Of a DNA stretch of 64,000 nucleotides, positions 1 to 9,279 are shown one piece after another; position 1 is the stretch's first letter, and every line of letters starts with the position of its first letter. The notes under the pieces were generated by a model. That model saw nothing but the letters and a program-made list of their open reading frames with translations, had not been told where the DNA came from and searched no databases. The stretch comes from Streptomyces sp. R28. Its GTDB lineage: Bacteria; Actinomycetota; Actinomycetes; Streptomycetales; Streptomycetaceae. The stretch spans positions 7,305,001-7,369,000 of the forward strand of contig NZ_CP163439.1 of NCBI RefSeq assembly GCF_041052385.1, read 5' to 3'. The translations under genes were made by a program, and so were the position numbers.

Positions 1-116
1 CCCGCGTGCACATCGCCCTCCACCCCGATGCCCGCGATCAGCGTGATGCTCTCGCGGTTCGGCTTGGTGAACGAGTACGTCCCGTTACTGCTGACCGCGG
101 CGACTGTCCCGCTCAT
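1..116 (-). CDS. MOSC domain protein, 5' end only
   Basis: The reading frame starts at ATG 116-114 on the minus strand and runs off the left edge of the window, leaving 38 codons. The peptide begins MSGTVAAVSSNGTYSFTKP and continues with SITLIAGIGVEGDVHAG. The G-V-E-G-D-x-H-x-G pattern is the usual N-terminal signature of MOSC (molybdenum cofactor sulfurase C-terminal) proteins, which are thought to carry sulfur for molybdenum-cofactor or related chemistry. A ribosome binding site (AGGGGAG) lies just upstream of the start. It follows the GH25 gene on the same strand after a 61-base gap. The substrate cannot be told from this fragment. Confidence 0.75.
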   Translation of the reverse strand, partial: MSGTVAAVSSNGTYSFTKPNRESITLIAGIGVEGDVHA

Positions 117-177
117 GCCGAGAAGCTCCCCTCTTCTGCAGCGGCGACTGCTTCGCCGCAGGTGGGAGCCTATGCGG

Positions 178-735
178 TCAGGCGTTCTCGGCCCATTCGC
201 GCAGTGCGGCCTTGCTGGAGAAGTCGGCCACGTTCTTGTCGAGCGGGTCGTCGGTGTACTGGTGGAAGCGCCACTTGGCCTTGATGCGGGGCTTGCCGGC
301 GCTCACGTAGTCGGCGATCCAGAGCCCGTCACCGGCGTAGGACGTCGTGTCGACGTTGAGCCAGTAGTGCCGGTTCGCGTACAGGATCACCGGATTGTCG
401 GGCCGCTTCTCCTTCACCTTCCGGATGAAGAGGTCCTTCTCCGCGTTGCTCGCGTGCGTCCCCGCGCTCGTCGTCTCCCAGTCGACGGCGAGGATGTCGC
501 CCGCTCTCTCGGGGGCTTTGCTGACGAAGTACTCCGCCTGCGCCGAGAGGTTGCCGGGCCACAGGAAGTGGTAGAAGCCGACCACCAGGCCGGCGTCGCG
601 GGCGCGCTTGGTCTGGGCGGCGAGTTTGGGGTTGGTGTAGGAGCGGCCCTCCGTGGCCTTGATGAAGACGAAGGAGAGACCGTCGGTGTCGTACGTCGAG
701 GACTGGTACGCGCTTACGTCGATGCCGCGCAGCAT
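178..735 (-). CDS. GH25 family lysozyme (1,4-beta-N-acetylmuramidase)
   Basis: This 185-aa protein matches the glycoside hydrolase family 25 fold, which cleaves the beta-1,4 bond between N-acetylmuramic acid and N-acetylglucosamine. It starts MLRGIDVSAYQ, with the conserved early Asp at residue 6. The catalytic DxE pair is in VDWETT (Asp85, Glu87), preceded by GFYHFLWPG. The protein is only the catalytic domain; there is no cell-wall binding domain. No signal peptide is visible, so export would need a non-classical route or lysis. The start is supported by GGGAG seven bases upstream. Divergent to the serine hydrolase gene, from which it is separated by a short region containing a run of nine G. 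Confidence 0.85.
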   Translation of the reverse strand: MLRGIDVSAYQSSTYDTDGLSFVFIKATEGRSYTNPKLAAQTKRARDAGLVVGFYHFLWPGNLSAQAEYFVSKAPERAGDILAVDWETTSAGTHASNAEKDLFIRKVKEKRPDNPVILYANRHYWLNVDTTSYAGDGLWIADYVSAGKPRIKAKWRFHQYTDDPLDKNVADFSSKAALREWAENA

Positions 736-786
736 GGGGGAGCTCCCTGAAGTGCCGGTGGGGGGGGGAGGGGTTGGACTTGCTGT

Positions 787-1884
787 ATGCCCCACCTTGG
801 CATGGGTGATCCGTCCATGACACGGAAATATGAACCTCCAACAGATGATCCCTGGAAGGGCGTGGACGGGACGGCACTCGCGCGGGCCGTGCGTGCGCAG
901 GCGGGGCGGCCGGTGGCGGGCATCGACGACATGGCGTCGTATCTCGCCGCTCAGGTGTCGGACACCTCGCACCGCGAGGTCATCGGCCCGCTCCTCGACG
1001 GGCAGGGGGCCGGCGGGGTCGTGGTGCGGCGCGGCACCGTCCTCGCTTCGTGGGGCGACCCGACGCGCGCGGAGATGGCGTACAGCGCCACGAAGAGCGT
1101 GCTGTCGCTGGTGGCGGGCGTCGCGTTCGACGACGGGGCGTTGCGCCTGGACGAGCCGGTGGCGGAGTCGGTGGACCTGCCCGAGTTCGGCAGCAGCTCC
1201 CACGGCCGCGCGATCACATGGCGCCACCTTCTGGATCAAACCAGCCAGTGGGAGGGCGAGTTGTGGTCCAAGCCGACATGGGTGGACGCGCAGAGCACCC
1301 GTGAGGGCACCGAGTCGGCGGGGGGACCGCCCGGCGCCGGCTGGGCCTACAACGACGTGCGGGTGAACCTGACCGCGCTGGCGCTCACGGCCCTGTTCGG
1401 CCGCGCCCTGCCGGATGTGCTGCGCCACCGCGTCATGACGCCGATCGGCGCCTCCGACGGCTGGTCCTGGCACGGCTACCAGGACGCGGTGGTCGAGATC
1501 GACGGTGCCGCGGTGCCGGTGGTCTCCGGTGGCGCGCACTGGGGCGGCGGTCTGTGGATCAGCGCCCTGGACCTGGCCCGCATCGGCCGGCTCTGCCTGC
1601 GCGGCGGGACATGGGGCGGGCGGCAGGTCCTGTCGCGCCGCTGGATCGAGGAGCTGTGGACGCCCTGCCGGGTCAAGCCCGAGTACGGCCTGTCCTGGTG
1701 GCTCAACGACGACGGCACGGTATGGCCCCGGGCGCCGCGCACCGGACGCTGCGCCCGCGGCAACGGCGGCAGCCACCTGCTGTGGGTGGATCCGGCACGC
1801 GATCTGGTGATCGTCTCGCGGTGGGGCGCGGAGGTCGAGCACCTTCTGGCCGAGGTGTCGGCGGCGGTGCCGCCCACGTCGTGA
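787..1884 (+). CDS. serine hydrolase, beta-lactamase class C / penicillin-binding protein-like
   Basis: The 365-aa product has the motifs of the class C beta-lactamase/DD-peptidase/esterase superfamily: SxxK as SATK (Ser100-Lys103 from this start), the Tyr motif as YND near residue 188, and a late GGSHLLW region that could supply the third motif. There is no signal peptide, so a cytoplasmic esterase or amidase is more likely than a secreted beta-lactamase. Three ATG codons are in frame at 787, 802 and 817. The 787 start has GGAGGGG about 13 bases upstream, while translation from 817 (MTRKYEPPTDDPW) would give a more typical N-terminus, so the true start is uncertain. Substrate unknown. Confidence 0.8.
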   Translation: MPHLGMGDPSMTRKYEPPTDDPWKGVDGTALARAVRAQAGRPVAGIDDMASYLAAQVSDTSHREVIGPLLDGQGAGGVVVRRGTVLASWGDPTRAEMAYSATKSVLSLVAGVAFDDGALRLDEPVAESVDLPEFGSSSHGRAITWRHLLDQTSQWEGELWSKPTWVDAQSTREGTESAGGPPGAGWAYNDVRVNLTALALTALFGRALPDVLRHRVMTPIGASDGWSWHGYQDAVVEIDGAAVPVVSGGAHWGGGLWISALDLARIGRLCLRGGTWGGRQVLSRRWIEELWTPCRVKPEYGLSWWLNDDGTVWPRAPRTGRCARGNGGSHLLWVDPARDLVIVSRWGAEVEHLLAEVSAAVPPTS

Positions 1885-2092
1885 GGGTTTCCCTCGGCAC
1901 TCGACGATGTCCGAGCGCATCGGTGCAGAAGTCGTGCGGTGTTGGGCTCGCTCAGCCAGTCCGCGCCGGTCAGTTCGTCCCGCTCGGCACGGTGGCTGGA
2001 CGGATGGCTGGACGTTGTAGCACTTCATGCCGAGTCGGCGCGGGATCTCGTACAGCACCGGCCTGAAGGCGGGGGCCGCGTGTTCCAGCTCG
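1885..2092. other. gene-free stretch, possible remnant of a gene
   Basis: No convincing gene is present between the serine hydrolase stop and the stop of the monooxygenase-like gene. On the minus strand, directly after that stop, one frame gives the protein-like string AAPAFRPVLYEIPRRLGMKC and another gives ELTGADWLSEPNTARLL. Neither has a start with a ribosome binding site and I recognise neither. The stretch may be a decayed third gene of the minus-strand sugar operon. Confidence 0.35.
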
Positions 2093-2395
2093 TTACGGAC
2101 GCGCGGCCAGCGGATCGAGGAACGTCAGTACGGAAGCGTCCTCCTCGATCAGCGGGGCGAGGACGGCGTTGAACGGGGCACCGTACGGGGCGTTCAGGTG
2201 TGTCTTGAAGGCGTCCTCGTCCCGGTAGACCTCGAAGATCCAGTAGGCACGCGGGTCGGCCGCCTTGGTGTAGACGTCGAAGGCCAGGTTGCCTTCCTCC
2301 TCGCGCACCTTCAGGGCGTAGTCCAGGATCAGGCGGGCGACCTCGTCCTCCGCTCCCTCGCGGGCGGTGAACTCGGCGATCAGGGTCTTCTTCAC
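2093..2395 (-). CDS. antibiotic biosynthesis monooxygenase-like (ABM) small protein
   Basis: The 100-aa product has the layout of a single ABM-domain ferredoxin-like protein: an N-terminal strand (KKTLIAEFTAR), a helix, then a NLAFDVYT strand and a YWIFEVYRDEDAF segment with the downstream H of KTHL. Such proteins act as small dimeric quinol monooxygenases or as unknown stress or sugar-linked enzymes. It starts at GTG 2395 with AAGGAC upstream, and lies 66 bases downstream of the PfkB kinase gene on the same strand, so the two are probably one transcript. Its role in the sugar module is not known. Confidence 0.75.
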   Translation of the reverse strand: MKKTLIAEFTAREGAEDEVARLILDYALKVREEEGNLAFDVYTKAADPRAYWIFEVYRDEDAFKTHLNAPYGAPFNAVLAPLIEEDASVLTFLDPLAARP

Positions 2396-2461
2396 GGTTT
2401 CGTGTCCTTGTCGGTGAGTGGAGTCGAGCGACCGGCCAGGAAGCGCGGGCCGGCCGGTGCG

Positions 2462-3424
2462 TCAGGCGTCGCCGGCTGTCGCGAACTGCGCCAACTGGTC
2501 CTGCCACGGCGGGTTGGGGCCGGCGACCGAGCAGGTCAGGGCCGCGACCCGGGTGGCGAACAGACAGGCTGCCTCGACGTCTTCGAGACGCAGGTCCGTC
2601 AGCCTGCCGCCAAGGAGTCCGCGGGTGCCGAGGTGGTGCAGCAGGCCGGCGGTGAAGGAGTCCCCTGCGCCGACCGTGTCGACGACCGGCGTCGCCACAG
2701 CGGGCACCCGCACCCGTTCCCCGTCGAGTGAGGCCAGGGCGCCGTCGGCGCCGCGCGTGATCACGACGAGCCGTGCCCCCGCCGCATGCCAGATGTCGCA
2801 CGCCTGCTCGGGCGGCGTTCCGGGCAGGAGGAGTTCCAGGTCGTCCTCGCTCAGCCGCAGCACATCCGCGAGGCCGCACCAGTGCGCGAGGCGGGCGCGG
2901 TAGACCTCGGGGGGCACCAGGAGCGGGCGGACGTTGGGGTCGATGCTGATGGTGGCCCGGGGGGCGGCCGCTGCCAGGAAGTCCTCCACCACGGCTGCCC
3001 CGGGTTCCTTGGCGAGGGCCAGCGACCCTGTGTGCACACAGGCGGTGCCGGCCAGGTCGACCCCGGCCAGTTCGGCGCTCGTCCACTGCCAGTCGGCGGT
3101 GCCCTGAGCGTGGAAGGAGAACGTGGCCTGGCCCTGGGTGTCCAGCTCGGCCACGGCGAGCGTGCTCGGCTCGGCGGCCTGGACGGCGTGGGACAGATCC
3201 ACGCCGGATGCCTCCAGGTGAGCCCGGAAGAGGCGGGCGAACACGTCGCCGGACAGCCGTGCGAGGAAGCGGGCCGGGGTGCCCAGGCGGGCCAGTGCCA
3301 CCGCCGTGTTGGCGGGTCCGCCGCCCGGCAGCACACGCAGGGCGAGTTCGTTCCGGGTACTTGCGGGTTCGGTGAACGCGTCGGCGACGCACTCTCCCAG
3401 GACGGTGATCCGAGGCAGGGTCAT
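2462..3424 (-). CDS. PfkB-family carbohydrate kinase (fructokinase-like)
   Basis: This 320-aa protein is a ribokinase/PfkB-fold sugar kinase. The N-terminal glycine motif (GGGPANTAVALARLG, about residues 34-48) contacts the sugar, and the C-terminal DTVGAGDSFTAG (about 249-260) holds the anion hole and the catalytic base Asp255. It probably phosphorylates the sugar brought in by the divergently encoded ABC transporter; the Frc-like transporter points to fructose, but ribose or another hexose is possible. The start chosen, MTLPRITVLGE at 3424, fits the family N-terminus and follows GAGAAGAG. The tandem operators at 3583-3612 lie upstream, so the same LacI protein may control both arms. Confidence 0.85.
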   Translation of the reverse strand: MTLPRITVLGECVADAFTEPASTRNELALRVLPGGGPANTAVALARLGTPARFLARLSGDVFARLFRAHLEASGVDLSHAVQAAEPSTLAVAELDTQGQATFSFHAQGTADWQWTSAELAGVDLAGTACVHTGSLALAKEPGAAVVEDFLAAAAPRATISIDPNVRPLLVPPEVYRARLAHWCGLADVLRLSEDDLELLLPGTPPEQACDIWHAAGARLVVITRGADGALASLDGERVRVPAVATPVVDTVGAGDSFTAGLLHHLGTRGLLGGRLTDLRLEDVEAACLFATRVAALTCSVAGPNPPWQDQLAQFATAGDA

Positions 3425-3539
3425 GGGCTGCTCTTCTCGTGGAACGCGCTGGCAAAACGGGCATATCTCGGGCAGTCGCCGAACGGCTCCGGACGGGCGA
3501 CGGCCACGGGCGTTGCCGATTTGTGACGGGTGCAAGGCA

Positions 3540-3612
3540 TTGACGTTGCCTGCAGGCGGAGTCCATCATCCTCGCCAAGCAGTGTCAACGATGACATAAG
3601 TCAACGATGACA
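3540..3612. promoter_or_regulatory. divergent promoter region with two tandem LacI-type operators
   Basis: Two near-identical 14-bp sites, TGTCAACGATGACA (3583-3596) and AGTCAACGATGACA (3599-3612), follow each other with a two-base gap. Each is an almost perfect palindrome around a central CG, the usual form of LacI/GalR operators. A possible plus-strand -35 box TTGACG is at 3540-3545. On the minus strand, TTGACA inside the first site is followed after 17 bases by TGGACT, a possible promoter for the kinase gene. The LacI-type regulator encoded at 6741-7790 is the likely ligand. Not tested; inferred from position and symmetry. Confidence 0.65.
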
Positions 3613-3670
3613 CCTCAGGACGGCATGCCCCGATGCCGGCCGCTCGCCCGCAATCCCGCAGGAGTCGTTC

Positions 3671-4687
3671 ATGTCACGCATCCCTCGTCTGCCCTCCTCC
3701 TTGCTCAGAGCCGCCGCGTGCACGGGCATCGCGGCCCTCACCCTGACCGCCTGTGGATCCGGATCCGGATCGGGCACCGCGAGCACCGGATCGGGCAGCG
3801 TCAAGGTCGGTCTGATCACCAAGACCGACACCAACCCGTTCTTCGTGAAGATGAAGGAGGGCGCGGAGAAGGCCGCCAAGGAGAACGGTGTCGAACTGTC
3901 CACCGCGGCGGGCAAGTTCGACGGGGACAACGCCGGACAGGTCACCGCCATCGAGAACATGGTCGCCTCGGGGGTGAAGGGCATCCTGATCACCCCGAGC
4001 GACTCCAAGGCGATCGTGCCGGCCATCGAGAAGGCCAAGGCCAAGGGCGTCCTGGTCATCGCCCTGGACACGCCGACCGAGCCGGAAAGCGCGGTCGACG
4101 CCCTCTTCGCCACCGACAACCTCAAGGCCGGTGAGCTGATCGGCGAGTACGCCAAGGCCGCGATGAAGGGCAAGTCGGCCAAGATAGCCGCCCTCGACCT
4201 GGCTCCGGGTGTCTCCGTCGGCGTCCAGCGGCACAACGGTTTCCTGAAGGGCTTCGGCGCCACGGACAAGGACGTCGTCTGCGCCCAGGACACCGGCGGG
4301 GACCAGGCCAAGGGCCAGACCGCGATGGAGAACTGCCTGCAGAAGGCTCCCGACATCAACGTCGTCTACACCATCAACGAACCGGCCGCGCTGGGCGCCT
4401 ACACCGCGCTCAAGGCCCAGGGCCGGGAGAAGGACGTACTGATCGTCTCCGTCGACGGCGGCTGCACCGGCACCCAGGCCGTCAAGGACGGCAAGATCGC
4501 CGCGACCTCGCAGCAGTACCCGCTGAAGATGGCCGCCGAGGGCGTCAAGGCCGTGGTGACGTACGCCAAGGACGGCAAGAAGGCGTCCGGTTACACCGAC
4601 ACCGGCGTCACCCTGATCACCGACAAGGCGCAGGACGGGGTCACGTCCAAGGACACCGCCTACGGCCTGGACAACTGCTGGGGCTGA
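3671..4687 (+). CDS. sugar ABC transporter substrate-binding lipoprotein (fructose/ribose type)
   Basis: The 338-aa product is a periplasmic-binding-fold lipoprotein of the CUT2 (ribose/fructose/galactose) class. It has a lipoprotein signal with the lipobox LTAC (Cys28), then a Gly/Ser linker, and the mature domain opens with VKVGLITKTDTNPFFVKMKE, strongly like FrcB-type fructose binding proteins. The late segment with DGGCTGTQAVKDGKIAATSQ is typical of the hinge and sugar pocket. Start ATG 3671 follows AGGAG at 3660-3664. It is the first gene of the plus-strand operon and is followed by an intercistronic hairpin. Fructose is the best guess for the ligand. Confidence 0.88.
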   Translation: MSRIPRLPSSLLRAAACTGIAALTLTACGSGSGSGTASTGSGSVKVGLITKTDTNPFFVKMKEGAEKAAKENGVELSTAAGKFDGDNAGQVTAIENMVASGVKGILITPSDSKAIVPAIEKAKAKGVLVIALDTPTEPESAVDALFATDNLKAGELIGEYAKAAMKGKSAKIAALDLAPGVSVGVQRHNGFLKGFGATDKDVVCAQDTGGDQAKGQTAMENCLQKAPDINVVYTINEPAALGAYTALKAQGREKDVLIVSVDGGCTGTQAVKDGKIAATSQQYPLKMAAEGVKAVVTYAKDGKKASGYTDTGVTLITDKAQDGVTSKDTAYGLDNCWG

Positions 4688-4726
4688 GCCGCCGCCCCCA
4701 GCTGCCACCGTTCGACACCCCTGAGC

Positions 4727-4825
4727 GGGGCGGCCGGCCCCTCCTCCCCGACCGGGGTCGGCCGCCCCCTCGTCCTCTTGCCGTCCGCCAAGGACCGACA
4801 AGGACTTCTGTCTTCCGACAAGGAC
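4727..4825 (+). promoter_or_regulatory. intercistronic hairpin and repeated SD-like motifs between binding protein and permease
   Basis: GGGGCGGCCG (4727-4736) pairs perfectly with CGGCCGCCCC (4759-4768), and the loop holds a second hairpin, CCCCG-ac-CGGGG (4746-4757). No T-run follows, so it may act as a processing stop or 3' end stabiliser for the binding-protein mRNA instead of a full terminator. Downstream, CCGACAAGGAC occurs twice (4795-4805, 4815-4825) and AAGGAC three times; the last copy is the likely ribosome binding site of the permease gene. Confidence 0.55.
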
Positions 4826-4830
4826 CTCGC

Positions 4831-5840
4831 ATGACTGCCACGTCCACGCCACCCTCCACGTCCAAGCCGTACGCGGAGCTCAAAGCACCGACCACGGTCC
4901 GCAGACTGCTCACGCAACCGACCACCGGCCCGCTGGCCGCTCTCCTTCTGGCCTGCGCCTTCTTCTCCGTCTCGACCGACCAGTTCCTCACCGGCGGCAA
5001 CTTCTCGCTGATCGTGCAGCAGGTCATGGTCGTCGGCACGCTGGCCATCGGCCAGACCCTGATCATCCTCACCGCGGGCATCGATCTGTCCTGCGGAGCC
5101 GTGATGGCGTTCGGCAGCATCGTGATCGCCAAGATGGCCGCGGAGGGCACCCTGCCCCCGCTGGTCGCCATCGCGCTGGGCCTGGTCGTCTGCGGCGGCT
5201 TCGGGCTGCTCAACGGGGCGCTGGTGCAGAAGATCCCGCTGCCGCCGTTCATCGTCACCCTGGGCATGCTCAACGTGGCGTTCGCGCTGACCCACATCTA
5301 CTCCGAGGAGCAGACGGTCACCAACCTGCCCGGCCCGCTGACGGCCCTCGGGCAGACCTTCCCGCTCGGCCACACCGACATCACCTACGGCTCGCTGGTC
5401 ACCATCGCCCTGTTCCTCCTGCTCGCCTACGCGCTGAGCAACACCGGTTGGGGCCGGCACGTGTACGCCCTGGGCAACAGCCCCGAAGCGGCGCGACTGA
5501 ACGGCATCCGCACCTCCCGCCTGACCATCGGCGTCTACACCGTGGCCGGTCTCCTCTACGGCATCGCCGCCCTGCTGCTCATCTCCCGCACCGGAGTCGG
5601 CGACCCCCAGGCGGGACAGACCGACAACCTCGACAGCATCACCGCCGTGGTCCTCGGCGGCACCAGCCTGTTCGGCGGACGCGGCTCGGTCCTGGGCACG
5701 TTCATCGGCGTCCTGATCGTGGGCGTCTTCCGTAACGGCCTGCAGCTGATGGGCGTCGCCTCGATCTACCAGACCCTGATCACCGGTGTCCTGGTGATCC
5801 TCGCGGTGACCGTCGACCAGATCTCCCGGAAGAAGGCCCG

Positions 5841-5844
<4 letters not shown>
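4831..5844 (+). CDS. sugar ABC transporter permease (CUT2 family)
   Basis: The 337-aa polytopic membrane protein has the features of RbsC/FrcC-type permeases: an early segment with GQTLIILTAGIDLSCGAVMAF, the central NGIRTSRLTIGVYTVAGLL stretch, and the conserved VVLGGTSLFGGRGSVLGTFIG region towards the C-terminus that faces the ATPase. Around eight to ten membrane segments are visible. Starts at ATG 4831 behind AAGGAC. The stop overlaps the ATPase start by four bases (ATGA, 5841-5844), showing translational coupling. Confidence 0.88.
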
Positions 5845-6677
<833 letters not shown>

Positions 6678-6740
6678 AGCACTCACAGGTTCGGGCCGAG
6701 GCCGCGGCCGGAACCGACGAGACAGGAGACCGTTTCCTCC

Positions 6741-7790
6741 ATGGCAGCGAACCGCCGCCCGACCATGGCAGACGTCGCCCGAGAAGTGGGCGTCAGTGCC
6801 AAGACCGTCTCCCGGGTTCTCAACGAGGACGGATACGCCTCGGAACAGACCAGGGAACAGGTTCTCGCCGCCGTGGCCAAGCTCGGCTTCCAGCCGAACC
6901 TCATGGCCCGCAACATCCGCGTCGGCGGACCCGACACCACCATCGGGCTGGTCATCCCCGACCTCGGCAACCCCTTCTTCGGGGCCGTGGCCAGGAGCAT
7001 CGAGGACACGGTCCGCGACCGCGGCCTGACCCTGCTCATGGGCTCGTCCGCGGACGACCCGGACCGCGAACGCGCCCTGACGGCCAAGTTCCTCGCCCGG
7101 CGCGTCAGCATCGTGATCGTCGTGCCGTCGGTCGGCGCCGACCACTCCGACCTCAAGTCGCACCGTGCGGCGGGTCTGCCCATCGTCTTCCTCGACCGAC
7201 CAGGAGTCGGGCTGTCCACGGACAGCATCGTCAGCTCCAACCGCGCGGGGGCCCAGGACGGCGTCGCTCACCTCATCGCACACGGGCACCGGCGCATCGG
7301 ATTCGTCGGTGACCTGCCCGTCAAGCTCTACACCCCCCGCGAACGCCTCGCCGGATACCGCGAAGCCCTGGAAGAAGCCGGCATTCCCTACGACCGCGCC
7401 CTGGTCGCCAGCGCACACGACCAGCAGGGCGCCGAGGCCGCGACCTCCCAACTCCTCGAACTGGCCGATCCCCCCACGGCCCTGTTCGCCGGGAACAACA
7501 TCATGGCGCTCGGCATAGTGGCCGAACTCGCGCGCAGCAAGCGCAAGGACGTCGCCGTCGTCGCCTTCGACGACGTATCACTCGCCGAGGCGCTGGAACC
7601 GGCCCTGACCGTCGTCGCCCAGGACCCCGAAGAAATCGGCCGCAGAGCCGCGGCCACCGCCCTGGCCCGACTCGACGGCGACCGCTCCCGGGCCCGCACC
7701 ATCACCGTTCCCACCCGCCTGATCATCCGAGGCTCGGGGGAACAGCCCGCGCCCAAGCCGAAGCGGTCTGCGCCGAGTCCGCTCGGCTGA
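6741..7790 (+). CDS. LacI-family transcriptional regulator of the sugar module
   Basis: The 349-aa product has an N-terminal LacI helix-turn-helix (MADVAREVGVSAKTVSRVLN, residues 9-28) followed by the periplasmic-binding-like effector domain with the typical TIGLVIPDLGNPFF opening and a C-terminal VVAQDPEEIGRRAA segment. It is the last gene of the transporter operon, with GGAGACC upstream of its start. It very likely binds the two palindromic sites at 3583-3612 and is released by the transported sugar or its phosphate. The C-terminal tail (about 20 residues, rich in Pro and Lys) is not part of the domain. Confidence 0.88.
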   Translation: MAANRRPTMADVAREVGVSAKTVSRVLNEDGYASEQTREQVLAAVAKLGFQPNLMARNIRVGGPDTTIGLVIPDLGNPFFGAVARSIEDTVRDRGLTLLMGSSADDPDRERALTAKFLARRVSIVIVVPSVGADHSDLKSHRAAGLPIVFLDRPGVGLSTDSIVSSNRAGAQDGVAHLIAHGHRRIGFVGDLPVKLYTPRERLAGYREALEEAGIPYDRALVASAHDQQGAEAATSQLLELADPPTALFAGNNIMALGIVAELARSKRKDVAVVAFDDVSLAEALEPALTVVAQDPEEIGRRAAATALARLDGDRSRARTITVPTRLIIRGSGEQPAPKPKRSAPSPLG

Positions 7791-8175
7791 ACGGGGCGAG
7801 CGGGCGCCCAGCACGGCGAGGGTGCCTTCGGGTCGGGACATTCCCGGAGCGGGAGCGGGAGCGGGTAGGCGGGACGGGTGGCGGCGGTGTCTCGACCGGG
7901 CTGCTGTCGAGCAGCGCACAGATTCCGTCCCTGGGGCTCGCGAATCAGCCGCCCGTGGCCTTCCGTCTCCTCGGGAAGACTCTCCATCACCTGGGTCGGA
8001 TTCGTCGGGACCGGAAACGATGTCCATTGCCCTCTTCCCGCGGCTGCAATCAAATCCGTTGCCTCACACAAGATATAGCCAGCCTGAACCGCCGGAGCTT
8101 TTGGGCGGGATACTCATCGCATAACGATCGACAACCAGGTCTTGCTCGATTCCTCGGCACTCCTAGTCTGCTTGC
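7791..8175. other. 385-base intergenic region with promoter of the downstream gene
   Basis: No gene is supported here. The 5' half contains short GAGCGG repeats near 7846-7865. The 3' end holds a promoter for the gene at 8176: TTGCTC (8142-8147), a 16-base spacer, and TAGTCT (8164-8169). The -10 box ends six bases before the ATG, which predicts transcription starting at or within a base or two of the start codon. Confidence 0.5.
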
Positions 8176-9132
8176 ATGTCATTCCTGTCAAGTCGCCGCA
8201 AGACCCCCCGAATTGCGCTGGAGCTCGACGACGTGCATCTCGGGAAGTTGCTGAAGTCGTTGCGGGCCACGATGCGAGGGGGTGCGATCGCCAGTACGGA
8301 TCTTTGTGCGGTGCAGGTCGCGGATCTCCTGACTCGCGACTCGAACGACTGGGACCGCAAGACCTTCCGCCTGGCCGTGTTGGCCGACTTCCTGTCCGAC
8401 TCCTCGGTGCCCTCGGCGTGGGCCGCACGGGAGCCGGACAACGCCGCCGCCCTGGTTCTGCGTGCATGGTCCACGGTTTTTCGCGCCCGCCGGACGGGGA
8501 ATCCGGAAGAGGTTCCGAGCGCGAGAACGGACTGCCTTCACGCCGCGGAACTCGCCCCTCAGGACCCCACCCCTTGGATCGTTCTGCTTGAGATATCCCG
8601 CCTGGAGCGTCACCGCCCGGCCGACACTTTTCAGGTCTGGAACGAGGTGGTGCTACGCGATCGCTGGAACCGCGAGGCCTATCTGAGCATGACGCACTAC
8701 CTGACACCGGAGGAGGCCGGGACGCGCATTCAGGTGCTGGAATTCGTCGACTCCCTCCGCGCGCGCGTGCCCGCGAACGCGCCCTGCGCGGCGACAGAAC
8801 TGACCTCCCAGGTGTTGCATTACCAATCGATCCGGAGCCGGGGAGGGGCGGCGGGACTCCTGGCACGCAACTACTGGAGCGATGTGCACGTCACGGACAC
8901 GCTCGACCGCGCTGCACAACTCTGGACAGAGCCCTCGTTCTTCAGCCACGCGGCCGCTCTCGCCGAACTCAACACGCTCGCCTATGCCCTGATGTCCGCA
9001 GATCGCCGCCGCGACGCCCTTCAGGCCTTCAGGGCACTCGGTGGCGTGGTCACCGACTGGCCGTGGCGGTTCGAAGGAGACCCGCTGACCGTCTTCCAAC
9101 GCGCGCAAGGCCAGGCGGAATCCGGCCAATGA
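8176..9132 (+). CDS. uncharacterised protein, 318 aa, probably leaderless mRNA
   Basis: I do not recognise this protein. It is soluble, helix-rich and without signal peptide or membrane segment. The middle has TPR-like features: ALVLRAWSTVFRARR, then HAAELAPQDPTPWIVLLEI, and FQVWNEVVLRDRWNREAYLSM, each resembling helix pairs, with a later ALMSADRRRDALQAFRALG. The family of such proteins in actinomycetes is of unknown role. There is no ribosome binding site before ATG 8176; the -10 box TAGTCT sits six bases upstream. It faces the amino-acid permease gene across a shared terminator. Confidence 0.75.
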   Translation: MSFLSSRRKTPRIALELDDVHLGKLLKSLRATMRGGAIASTDLCAVQVADLLTRDSNDWDRKTFRLAVLADFLSDSSVPSAWAAREPDNAAALVLRAWSTVFRARRTGNPEEVPSARTDCLHAAELAPQDPTPWIVLLEISRLERHRPADTFQVWNEVVLRDRWNREAYLSMTHYLTPEEAGTRIQVLEFVDSLRARVPANAPCAATELTSQVLHYQSIRSRGGAAGLLARNYWSDVHVTDTLDRAAQLWTEPSFFSHAAALAELNTLAYALMSADRRRDALQAFRALGGVVTDWPWRFEGDPLTVFQRAQGQAESGQ

Positions 9133-9210
9133 CTCAGCCCATCACGTCCGTTGCTCTGACGCGACAGGCTCTGCCGGCTGCTGTCCTGTATCGCGACAGG
9201 TGCAGTCGTG

Positions 9211-9249
9211 AAGCCGGTGACGCGGCGGGCAGGGCCGCGTCACCGGCTT
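9211..9249. terminator. bidirectional terminator hairpin
   Basis: A perfect 16-bp inverted repeat, AAGCCGGTGACGCGGC (9211-9226) and its complement (9234-9249), with a seven-base loop. It lies between the convergent stops of the 318-aa protein gene and the permease gene, so it can serve both. Confidence 0.8.
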
Positions 9250-9279
9250 GTCGGAGCGGTCGTACGGGAGCCTGAGCTC

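Noticed and set aside
763..771. Run of nine G between divergent genes as a special element
   Set aside because: It is short and next to two purine-rich ribosome binding regions; nothing else supports a function.
178..2058. A 626-codon minus-strand open frame running through the serine hydrolase gene
   Set aside because: Only its end (178-735) is protein-like and matches GH25; the rest is the antisense of the serine hydrolase gene and is Arg/Pro-rich noise.
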